A DNA stretch of 64,000 nt from Thermothelomyces thermophilus ATCC 42464. Lineage: Eukaryota > Ascomycota > Sordariomycetes > Sordariales > Chaetomiaceae. Under the pieces are notes generated by a model. The model did no database searches and was not told the origin of the DNA. It worked only from the letters and a program-made list of their open reading frames with translations. Positions 10,368-20,358 of this stretch are shown here, piece by piece. The stretch's first letter is position 1. Every line of letters starts with the position of its first letter. Location of the stretch: assembly GCF_000226095.1 (NCBI RefSeq), contig NC_016473.1, positions 5,022,001 through 5,086,000 of the forward strand, given 5' to 3'. The translations under genes were made by a program, and so were the position numbers.

Positions 10368-11262
10368 GGTGGCCGCAGTGTGCGAGCGGGTTCGGAGCGA
10401 ACTTCAGTCGGGGTCGTTGGCGCAGGCGGATGTGCGGTGGAAGAGAGAGACTAGACGGGGAAATCGATCGCAGGACGATGCACCCTTCTCAGGATAGGGG
10501 CAATGCGCTGTGGCCTCAGGAGAAGGGATTCGCAGTCTTGGGTCGCCGCGTTCGTGTTTTAGAAAAAGGAAGAGAAGGTCGGAGGGGGGGTTTTCGCGGC
10601 GGATAGACACGTTATCTGACAAAAGTTGGTCGAGAGCCTGCGATGGGTGTTACGATATTCCAGGCACGTTGACGGCAAAGCTGTCCAGCTCGACTTTTGC
10701 CCACTCCCGAGCCGCTGCGCTGTCAACCTGGGGCCAGGTCAGTGGGCCCGTGCTGACCATCCAACACAGCCTGTGGGGCGCTGTTTGCTGTACCCGAACC
10801 GTATCCGCCTGGATGAGTTGTGCTTGGGAGGTACTGGGAACAACCCTAACCCTAGGTTCTGAAGTCGACCAGAGAGGGGCCCAACACCGATGACGTTCGC
10901 CCGCCCGCCTGCTGTGCTGACCCGAGCCACTAAACGTGAGCAGCATGGAGAATGCAAAAGATGAGCGTGAATCTCAGACAAAGTCAGATCTTGAAACTGA
11001 GAAAGGTTCTCCAATTTGCACAAACAGATTAGAAGCCGTTGCTAGCCAGTTTTCATACACAGCCATCAGGTTCTCTTTCCGATGCAGTAATCCGTACCTC
11101 CTACCTGATTGAGGTACCTGCCCCGCCATTCTCGGACCTTCCAATCACTTCTCATCTTGACCTCCTCAACCGCAGCACCTACCTACTGAGATCCCATCAG
11201 CGATTTCTCACTCGTTCAAGTTTAAACTCTTGCATAACTGCATTGCGCCTGAAACTGTTACC
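10368..11262. promoter_or_regulatory. divergent promoter region SCS2 / UBX gene with telomere-like box
   Basis: About 0.9 kb lies between two outward-transcribed genes. AACCCTAACCCTA (two telomeric repeat units) sits at 10842-10854. Nothing else was recognised. Confidence 0.55.
10842..10854. promoter_or_regulatory. telomere-like box (AACCCTAACCCTA)
   Basis: Two TTAGGG-type units in the SCS2/UBX divergent promoter. Such boxes are bound by Tbf1-like Myb factors in yeasts. A role here is inferred. Confidence 0.4.
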
Positions 11263-12408
11263 ATGACCAAGTCAGACCTCGACATGCTGCTCGAAATGGG
11301 CTTCGAGCAGGCCCGCGCCGAGCTCGCAGTGAAGAAGACCGGAGGATGTCAGTGTTCCTCCAACCACGCCACCTTATATCAGCGTCACGTATATTGACAT
11401 AACATCAGTGCAGCAAGCCTTGAACTGGCTTGAGGAGAACCAAGACAAGCCTCTGGAAGAACTGCAGGCAAGCCAGGCAGCTGGTGGTGGTACTGAGGGC
11501 GGCGAGGAAGAGGGTGCCGCATCCACCATCCCTCCAGGCGCAACCGCCGCCTCGCTCGTCTGCAATGAGTGTGGCAAGAAATTCCGCAACCGTGATTTGG
11601 CTTCTTTTCATGCCTCCAAGACGTAAGTTGTCCGGCTTACAGCCCAACCCACACTATTCACAAAGTCTGACCACTTACGCGCGCCGCAGAGACCACACCG
11701 ACTTCTCAGAGTCGACAGAGGAGATTGCGCCGTTGACCGAGGAGGAGAAGAAGGCTAAGCTGGAGGAGCTCCGCCAGAAGCTGAAGGAGAAGAGGGCGAA
11801 CCAGTCAATCATCGATAGGGAGGAGGCCAGGAGAAATGAGGTAAGTTGGCTGGGTTGAAAACCCGTGCTAGACTGACCTAACACCAACCCTTTTACTTCT
11901 CCAGCAAATCCGGCAGAAAGCCACTCGGGAGTCACAGGACATCAAGGAGGAGCTCCAGCGGAAGGAGCAGATGAAGGAGGCGGCCAGGAAGCGCCAGGAG
12001 AAGCTCGAAGACATCGAGGCGAAGAAGCGAATAAAGGCCCGGATTGAGGCCGACAGGCTCGAACGTAAGCGCCGGGAAGAGGACGCCAAGGCGATGCGCG
12101 AAGGCAAGCCTCTACCGTCGCAAACTGCGCCACCCACTGCCCTGGCGACACCCGCCGCTCTATCGTCCGGGTCGTCCGCTGCTACCGCCCGGCTGAGGCT
12201 ACAGACCAAGAACGGGAACCTTGTCAAGTCGTACCCGAGCGAAACCACCCTCTTCGAGGTGGCCCAGCAAATCGAGGCGGAGCTGGGAGCTCCCGTCCAG
12301 AGGTTTTCCCTGACCTTCCCGAAGAAGACGTTCGAGGCCGGCGTGGACTTTGGGCAGACCCTCGCAGAGGCTGGTCTGGCGCCCAGCGCGGTGTTGGTCG
12401 TAAATTAA
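11263..12408 (+). CDS. UBA-zinc finger-UBX protein (UBXN1/SAKS1-like p97/Cdc48 adaptor)
   Basis: Probable adaptor linking ubiquitinated clients to Cdc48/p97. The exons are 11263-11347, 11409-11622, 11690-11840 and 11905-12408, giving 317 residues. A UBA domain covers about residues 1-40 (LLEMGFEQARAELAV, then LQQALNWLEEN). A C2H2-like finger uses C80, C83, H96 and H102. A long charged helix runs from about 107 to 200. A UBX fold fills the C-terminus (about 235-317), including RLRLQTKNG and the closing SAVLVVN. The UBA, coiled coil and UBX order matches UBXN1/SAKS1, and the embedded finger is common in fungal and plant members. Introns interrupt both the UBA and the finger. Confidence 0.88.
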
Positions 12409-13143
12409 GTCAATTACGCATATTTTATTTACACACACAGACAGCAAGATGTGAGGTGGGGCAAAGAAAAGCGCCTCCAGGGAACTGATAAGACGGCTCG
12501 CAGAGCCATTGACTTCACCACTTTTGCGTTGTTCGTCATGTCCTCAACTCGATCGTCCGTTGAATACCAGAGAACCTGAATGGTGGAACGGGCGTTGCAG
12601 TGGAGGCTCTGGAGGGTTCCCCAAAACACCACCACCACCCCCGCACTAACTACGGAGTAAAGCCAGATGTCACGCAAGTTCCAGATAGTACGCGGGCTTT
12701 ACCCAGCTTGTATTGGCAAGGGCGCAGGGAACAACTTAAGCAGCCGCCTTTTCTTTGACATTGTCCCAACCTCTCACGTGAGAAAAGAAGAATATGTTGT
12801 AGTGATAAGTAAATAGTTCCGGAGCGGTGGTAACTTTTGCCTACCAGATTGTAGTGTAGTCCGGCATTGATACATATAACAACCCCGCATTCCGCCCCCA
12901 ACTGTACGGAGCGCTTAGGGAAAGTTACAGGGGGGGAAACTCGAACTCCCGTCCGCATTAGGGGCGGCGATTTCACACACCTTATTGCCAACTATCCCAA
13001 CCGCCCGAGATACCCGGTCCATGTTGACCCGTCAATTGCCGCGCCCTCACTAATCGGGCACTATAAATCAGCCGGCAGCCTGACCTACCTTGAGACTCCC
13101 GTCCTGATCTTTCTCTCAACGATTCTCCACGCCCCCTCAATCA
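12409..13143. other. intergenic region between UBX and YCII genes
   Basis: This is 0.7 kb holding the 3' flank of the UBX gene and the promoter of the YCII gene. TACGGAGTA is at 12651-12659. A short stretch around 12930-13010 resembles a tRNA T-arm on the minus strand but does not fold into a tRNA. No gene is supported. Confidence 0.45.
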
Positions 13144-14123
13144 ATGATTTTACTCCTTCGCAACCTCTCTAACCGGGCTCACTCGCGTCCTCTCACCAGC
13201 GCTCTTGCCTCCCTCTCCCACAACAACACCCCTTGCATTGCCCCATTCCGCAGCAACGCCGCCCTACCCACTCGTCTCCTCCTCGCGCAGCGCAAGACCA
13301 TGGCGACAGAAGCGCCCAAGAAGATGGAATGGCTCGTGGTCGTTCCCGACTTCCCCGGCGCTCATGAGAAGAGGATAGCGGTGCGACCGTAAGTGAACCT
13401 CCCCAGAGTACGGGTCGAACGTGATCTCATGGCCCGCCCTCCTTTCATTGAAGCCTAGAGCCAGGATGAGCTGACGCTGACCGTGTTTCTTTCACTCAAT
13501 CGAAAAGGCAACACTTTGCCAACCTTGGTCCTGTCAAGGAATCAGGCGTGTTCCAAATGGGCGGTATGTCGAAACACCCCAACCCCCGTACCCTCCCTTT
13601 CCCTCCTCTTCTCCTTCCACTGTCCCCTGCCCCTCCCTTCCTACGCCGCCTTTGGCTGCTCTAGCGGTCCATCGAGAGGGTGTCCTGTGAGTTAACAAGG
13701 AGAACGACAAATACAGGGGCCGTCCTTAACGAGGTGCCTACCTCCTCCGACCCCAAGGACTTCTCCTTCGCCGGCAGCACCATCGTTGTGCTAGCCTCGA
13801 GCCGCGAGGAGATCAAGGAGATCCTGCGCCAGGACGTGTATGCCAAGGAGGGAGTGTGGGACGTTGAGAATGTGAGTCGTTTCCCCTCGTAGGCCTTTCC
13901 CCTTGCCCTTGTCCCGTACTCGGGTTTCCTCTGCCGCAATCAAAGACTTTTTTTTGAGAGGATGTGAGCGGAAAACGTTAGTCCCGTTTTCCTCCCCCAC
14001 ACCGGCCCTCCACGGTGTTCTCTTCTATTGTCTTATATCCAACTCTGTGACATGATGACTGACAAGGATTGGGTATAGGCTCAAATGTGGCCTTTCCTTT
14101 GCGCGTTCCGCACCCAGAAATGA
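13144..14123 (+). CDS. YCII-domain protein with mitochondrial-like N-terminal extension
   Basis: Small protein of the YCII superfamily (ferredoxin-like alpha/beta fold); the biochemical role in fungi is unknown to me. The exons are 13144-13388, 13508-13563, 13717-13871 and 14079-14123, giving 166 residues. The domain begins at about residue 61 (MEWLVVVPDFPG) and continues through RPQHFANLGPVKESG to the short final exon MWPFLCAFRTQK. The first 52 residues are rich in Arg, Leu and Ser with few acids, as in a mitochondrial presequence. A second in-frame ATG (about codon 53, position 13300) would give a cytosolic form without it. Dual targeting is inference. The splice junctions restore an uninterrupted domain. 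Confidence 0.8.
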
Positions 14124-14462
14124 AGGGATGAATGACCACCTGGATGCTTGTACCAAGGTAACGATTGGGGTGAGGTCCAGGTGATGGTTCGTACTACGCA
14201 TGACGGAGAGCGTTTACCTTGCACGGAAGAAAAAGAGAGAGAGAGAGAGCCGGACTGTGAGCTTAGCAGCATAATGGAGCAATACTGTCGAGTACAGAAC
14301 CATATTGGGACACAACCTCCCGCCAGACCCCAGAACCCGCTAACCGGCGCTGCCGCCAACAAAGACCAACCATATGCCTACTTAAAACGCCCCGACCGAA
14401 TGGATAAACCAAATAAGAAACAATCATATACTCATACAAAAGACCCCGGCAACTTCTGACAA
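14124..14462. other. short convergent gap
   Basis: This is 0.34 kb between convergent gene ends. It contains a short GA dinucleotide run near 14233-14250. No gene is seen. Confidence 0.6.
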
Positions 14463-16068
14463 TTATGAGGCAGTCGTTTGCGGAGCAGAGGACTGACTTT
14501 CTTCGTCTTCGCGCCTCTCGGCGGCCTCCTCGGCGGCCACTCTTAGCTCGTAGTTGAGCTCAAAACACTCGGCAAGCAACTCGCTGACGCTCCCCTGACC
14601 CTCAGGGATGTCATCGCCAACCATGAATTTGCCATCTACCCTCATGTTGTCGATCGAGTTCAACTGTAATACTGTTAGTGTCCTCCCTAGCTGACTCGTG
14701 ACGATAGGGTAGGCAAGAGAGAGAAAGCGGACAGACCTTCATGCTGTACGGATACAACTCCCTCACAGAGCTCACGCCCCCCGAATTCTTGACCTCGATC
14801 AAGCATCGCTTCAGCGTCTGTAGCTGGTTGTAGATGGGCAGCAGCGCCTCCGACACGGGCTCGGACGAGTTCATGAGATGGTAGATGTAGCCGTAGCTGC
14901 GCCGGATGAGGTACAACAGCGTGCGCTGAACGTAGAGCTCGGCCGGGTTGCCGTCCTGGTCCAGCCAGTTGCCGTCGACCCGCGCCTCATCAATCTTGTC
15001 GAGCTGCCGCTGGAAATCGTAGAGATCCGTCTCGCGCAACGACCAAGCCTGCGTGATGGAGAGTTTTTCGAGGTCGTTGCGGATATTGATGAGAATGTTG
15101 TACTTGTCTTTGAAAGCGTCCGGGATCACTCCCTTCCTATGGGAAAAGTTAGCAGCCGTTGGAAATCGTGTAGGTGTTCGGCGCATACCGCTCAAGGACG
15201 ATGTCCGACCACGCCAAACACCGGCGAAGCAGTTCAGCCACCGCCTCGCTTCCCCGGAGCTCCTGGCCGTCCTCGCCCAGAAACTTGCCATCTACCATTG
15301 ATTCCTCGATTTCCCTCAACTTCGCCTTGAGCTTCAGGACCTCCGTCGTTGAGAACTGTCACGCCGTCAGGACTCCGTCGCTTCGATCGACATCGTTTCC
15401 ATTTCTCACCTTCGACTTCGTATTTGCGAGCGACATCGACCGCAGGATCGAAATCAGTCGCTCCCATACGACCTGGACTGGCTCATCCAGCTGATCAAGC
15501 TGCTCCCGCAGCTTGGCCAGCGTCGATTTGCATCGTGCGCAACGGTGTGCCAAGAGCTCGGCGAGATACGGGGAATGATGCGGTTCGTCATTCGCTAGAA
15601 TGCCCTCCAACCTGTCGAGAGTGTTGGATATGCTAGTGAGGTCCTTGGCCGAGAAGAGCCTTGCTTCGGTCAGGTGGTCAAGCAGCCGCTTGATGGTCGA
15701 TGTGAGCGCATAAGCTGCTGGCACCTCGCTCGTCCGCCCGATCGTCATGAAGAACAATGAGATAAGCTGAAGGCAGCTCTCAAGAACCTTGTCCACTGTG
15801 GCAACCGTCAGCATGTCGCTAAAATGGGGGTAGCCGCTTGAATCGTCAACATACATCGGTTTTCTCCCTTGTGCTCCCCCTTGCGAATCTCGTTCAGTTG
15901 CCTAACCTGTTCCACCAGTTGGTCGTGCAGCACCATCACATCCTGGCTTCTAATGTATTGTGTTCGATCCCTTTTCAGGAGCAGAAGCTTGTCCTGAATG
16001 GCAGTGAGCTTGTCGAGGATTTGACGCTCGCGCTCATCCTTGGGCATTGGAACTGCCGGAGTGTCCAT
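14463..16068 (-). CDS. UPF0662 / DUF2408 family protein
   Basis: Conserved fungal protein of unknown function (UPF0662, like S. pombe C30C2.08). The exons are 15855-16068, 15410-15795, 15189-15355, 14737-15136 and 14463-14663, giving 455 residues. It is mostly helical. The sequence VDGKF(L/M)xxD occurs around exon 3 (VDGKFLGED) and near the C-terminus (VDGKFMVGDD), and the related VDGNWLDQD in exon 4, so the protein looks built from repeated modules. No membrane segment or catalytic motif is visible. The first intron acceptor at 15796 was chosen because the nearer AG would break the frame. It is transcribed away from the P1 gene across a 1-kb promoter region. Confidence 0.85.
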
Positions 16069-17059
16069 GGTGGTGCCCGGAGTCGTTCTTGAGGGGAGAA
16101 AGAGAGATGCCGTAGGGAAAAGTGCTAGCTCGCTCTTCAGAGTCCGAGAATGACAAAATAGGTTTGCTCTAATAGATTGTGGTGTGGGAGGAACTTGCCG
16201 CCCGCGTGACTCGATCTGGAGGCCGATTTACACTCGACCAGTCCCTGCGCCACAGAGGTTCGTAAGGAAACTTGTCGCCTGGAAGTTAGAAAAAGTTGCG
16301 CGGACTAGAATCTCACCTCGGGGGCATACAGGAGTAACTGATTTGCCGACCGGAGAAATGGGCTGTGCTTTCTTTGCGCCGAAGTGATTGAAAGTGCAGG
16401 TCCCAATTACAGCTTCGGGGTGTCTTGTTCGCGACGTCAGTGGTGGGGGATTTAAAAAGGTAGGTGGGGTGGCTGCATGGGTCCTGATTACCTGTGGACC
16501 TGCTATTTCAACACGCAACGCCCGGAGTGTACGGATGTAGTTATGCATGTAAGTCCAAGACCTGTTTGATGACTGAGCGGGAAGAGCCGTAACGATTATC
16601 CACGGGTGGCGGTGACAAATATGGATAATGCTCGAGTGATACATTTCAAGAATGGCCTTTTTTGTCTTTGGTTCTGTACGTGGAAGAAAAATTGCTATGT
16701 TGGTACATACGGTAGTACGTACAGAGTACTTTACAAAGTACTAAGGTGCAGGTACCTAAATTTAATCCATAATCCGTAGTGTACTGGATCAGGTCGCTCC
16801 AGAGATCCTGGCTGCTTGTCCTGCTGTGTTGAACCATGGACCAATCACGGATGCCAAGACTTTTCACTTCCTGACAGCCAACCTGCAGCTGTCAGGCCTA
16901 AGATTACAGCCGGCAACCGTAGGGCCACGCTATTCTGTTTTCGTATTGCCCACAACTAATTATTTTCCCGCTTCGCGAATTTCAAGCTCGGTCTCAACAT
17001 CCCACGTCAAGAAGCCCATTCGAGTCACAGCACCTTGCGCCTCGACAACCACAGTCAAA
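16069..17059. promoter_or_regulatory. divergent promoter region DUF2408 gene / RPP1
   Basis: About 1 kb containing both promoters. Repeated GTAC/TACA-type motifs lie around 16690-16780. Short open frames here show no protein signature. Confidence 0.5.
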
Positions 17060-17639
17060 ATGTCTAACGCTGAGCTGGCCACTTCCTACGCGGCGCTGAT
17101 CCTCGCCGACGACGGCGTTGAGATCACCGTAAGAACCTGCCCCTGGAGCCTCGTGCTTCATCGCACGAGGTCAAAAATGCGACGAGTTGCGGAGGGCTAA
17201 CGGTCGAGTCTAGTCCGACAAGATCCAGACCCTCATCAAGGCCGCCAACGTCAACGACGTTGAGCCTATCTGGTCCTCATTATTCGCCAAGGTACGAAGA
17301 CCGGAGACGCACGATTTCGCAATCGGACACGGGAATCGAAGCAATGAACAGGTTGACTGACCGGTGCATTACATTGCAGGCTCTCGAGGGCAAGGATGTG
17401 AAGGAGCTCCTCTCCGCCGTTGGCTCTGGCGGTGGTGCTGCTGCCCCTGCCGCTGGCGCCGCCGCCGCTGCCCCTGGTGCTGCTGCTGAGGAGACCAAGG
17501 AGGAGGCCAAGAAGGAGGAGGGTGAGTCCTTATCCGCAAACCTCGGCTCTCACGGCCATTTGCATACCCCTGACGCTAACAACCTGTTACAGAGAAGGAA
17601 GAGTCGGACGAGGACATGGGTTTCGGTCTCTTCGACTAA
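17060..17639 (+). CDS. RPP1: 60S acidic ribosomal protein P1
   Basis: Component of the ribosomal stalk that recruits elongation factors. The exons are 17060-17128, 17214-17291, 17380-17521 and 17593-17639, giving 111 residues, the usual P1 length. The N-terminal dimerisation helices (ELATSYAALILADDGVEIT, then KIQTLIKAANV) are followed by an Ala/Gly/Pro hinge and an acidic region. The invariant stalk tail EESDEDMGFGLFD is split by the last intron. P1 rather than P2 is chosen because of the SYAALILADDG start. The four short exons and strong codon bias fit a highly expressed ribosomal gene. Confidence 0.96.
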
Positions 17640-20358
17640 GCTGGCTTCGACTCGGGCAAGGCGTGGTGTTGACTCCTCGGATTCCCTTTGTTCTTCCAAA
17701 ACTTGCATGGATTTGCGGCGGCTTTTCGCACACACGACCACAGGGATGGAGGCTATGATATTGGGGGTCCGGGTTCATCGGCGTAGCTTTACATGGAATC
17801 TGAAGATGCGCTTTTGAACGACTGTGGTAGGGTTCGATCAGCGCAAGCCGACCGATCCCATGGGACCGGTGATGAAGGCCCCATCAGGGCAACTCCTCGG
17901 AGTCGCGGTTCTGGCAGGTTTGGCTAGGCCCGTATGCTTCGGAATATGCCACACCGCAATGGAAAGCCGTAATCCGAGTTCTAATGTGGTCGGCAGCTTG
18001 AAGGTGCTCTTCATCGAAAAGCCAGATATGCAAGGCCCTTGGAGCCACCTTTCCCAACTTTACATCAGCCTACGTGAGCGTACGACGATCCATAAGGTTT
18101 ATAACGTATGCACTTGTTCAACGCCAGTCTAGAACCGTCGCGAGGGTTGAGTACAACGGTAAGCCTTCAATCATGGATAACGTTTTGCTGCCTCGCTGTC
18201 AACCACTGGCTGTTGTTCATCGATGATTGATGACCATCCCCCACCGGGTCTTCTCATTTCTGGTCGGTAGTACTAAGGCAGGCTGGGAGTCTAACAAGCG
18301 TTAGACTCTCCGTCGTAATCGCCATAGCCTTGCGAAGAATCCAGTGAAGTTGAGGCTCAAGCAAGGTAACTTATGCTAGAATTATCCGTAAGAAGGAACC
18401 CACCCGGTGAATTGCCTGAGATTTTAGGGAACGCCCTTGAAAGACTTGCAAGGAGCAGTTCGATGCTGGTTCAACTCGATGCTTCTCGGGAATGGCCTTC
18501 TCGGCGTTCGCCTCGCTCTGGGTGCGGCCATGGCGCACTTGCCCCTCTCTCCAGCTTCAACACCCTAGTGGGGCTCCTATGACGAAATGGCTTCACCAAG
18601 GCCAAAATCCAGGAAGTCAATAACTACGTCCCAATGTTGTTGGCCATTAATACTTCCCCAATCTCGATGTGCTGGTAACACTCAAAGCAGGTTTGAACAC
18701 TCTCCTTCCAAGTGTGCCTTTATGGAAACAATCTATACCACTTGCCTTGAAGAAAATGCGACCAGAATGCTGTGCCTGAGAACTGATTGCGGGGGAGGGG
18801 TAGGGCCGACCACGCTGCGGAACGGCCAACTGACCCTGAGCTACTGTCGAATTTTGGGGTCTCGAGCATTGTTCCTATTAGAGTTCGGTCGCACCGTTTT
18901 GGTTGGACAAGGCTACGCTTTTGACCTGGAAATGACGGTTTCAAGGCAGCCAAGTTGGCAACTCAGCTTGATGGCAGAGGCATCCCCGAATTTTTCTCTC
19001 TTCACAAGACCCACTAGCCTTGAGAGCATTGTTTGCGCCCTCACTTTGTTTAAATGTAGCATTCATCCTCACACCATACTCCGTTGTTTGTATCATAATG
19101 CAAGCCACGAGTCCCAACCTCGGAAACACTGGTGATCAAGTCACAAGGCTGCGCCTCGTCGACGCTAATCCCGGTACGTATCCCAATCACACACGTCGAG
19201 GCGTTTGTTGTGGGGCGGTCGGCCGTGTCGGCATTCGTGCGTCCCACAATCGGAGCCCTTCCAAGGTTGTGCACCTGCTTACGTTCCGTCATGCTCTCGA
19301 AGGTATGTACCTGAGACGGCCCAGGAGTTTAGATGAGCCATGAGGTAACGAGACGTTTGGTCCCGGGTGTGTGCGACAGTGGGTCATTGAGCAAACCTCC
19401 TGATAGGAGCACAAGACCAGCAATCTTTAGGAGGGTGTAGCTGCCTACCGCTTCTAGTCACTTCCCAAAGGCCAGACGGGTTTGGTTTCTTCGACCATAT
19501 CACCGTCTTTTGCGAGGGTCAGTTGGCCTTTTGTGAGGGGTGCAACTTCCAGCCACTGTTGCGCGAGGCCCCAACGTGTGCGGCGTGGCTGAGGGCGGCG
19601 CGATGCAACATCCTGTCTACGGCGTGCCTCGATCTGTTGGGAATCACACGCCTCACTAACCCGGCAAGGCCGCCACCATGGCGACCCGTTTCTTCCGTCG
19701 CTTCGTCTCAGAGCGGACTTGTTTCGTCAAAAATAGGAGAAGAAGGATCTGGACTGTTGTACGGGTTGCTGCCGTCGGCCAACACCAGCAGGGAAACCAA
19801 CAAGCTTTGAGCCCTGGCATGGCCGATGTGGCTAACCCGAAAGTGAGGCATCCTCTACGAAGAGAGGCGAGCGGCGCCGCAGTTGGTTTCTGCAAGGGGA
19901 TGCAACTTTCTCTTGTGTACGTACATGCATACATAGGTGCTTACCTAAAAACGTAATGCACCTTGTCACGGCAGGTGCATGCGAGGCAGGTGCATGCGAG
20001 CCAAGGTTCGTCAGCACCAGCTGCCCTTGCGCCCAAGGCAGGCGCATCTCACCCTCCCGCCCCAGCCATCCCATGCCCCCTCCTTCCTCTCGGTCCACAA
20101 GGCCCCCTCATATACCACCGTGACTCTTTCTCACAGGTGTTTCTCTCCCCCCCCCGCCCCGCCTGCCTTGGAAATTCTGCAACTCCATCGCTTTGTGTTT
20201 TGCCGTTTTGCGATTTTCCGTTTGCTTTTGATACTCGGAAGTCAGCTCTACTCATTGCTTTTCCTGGGCTTAATCTAATTCTCGCAAACGACATTAAACC
20301 GAACTCTGAAAGACCTCTCACTGCACTACACCGTGTGTGACGGCATTCTCACTTCGCT
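17640..20358. other. 2.7 kb gene-poor region
   Basis: This lies between P1 and the DUF3824 gene. Several open frames of 60-180 codons occur on both strands, but their translations have irregular composition, no recognisable domain and no consistent codon bias, so I do not call genes. The right part should include the DUF3824 promoter; a short direct repeat of GCAGGTGCATGCGA lies at about 19971-20000. An unannotated noncoding RNA cannot be excluded. Confidence 0.45.

Noticed and set aside
12925-13010. Possible tRNA gene on the minus strand
   Set aside because: A T-arm-like GTTCGAG hairpin and a plausible anticodon-type hairpin are present, but there is no matching acceptor stem, position 33 is not T, and the A-box is poor.
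18587-19135. 182-codon frame in the 17.6-20.3 kb gap
   Set aside because: Irregular composition, no domain, no G/C third-position bias like true genes here, and no supporting splice context.
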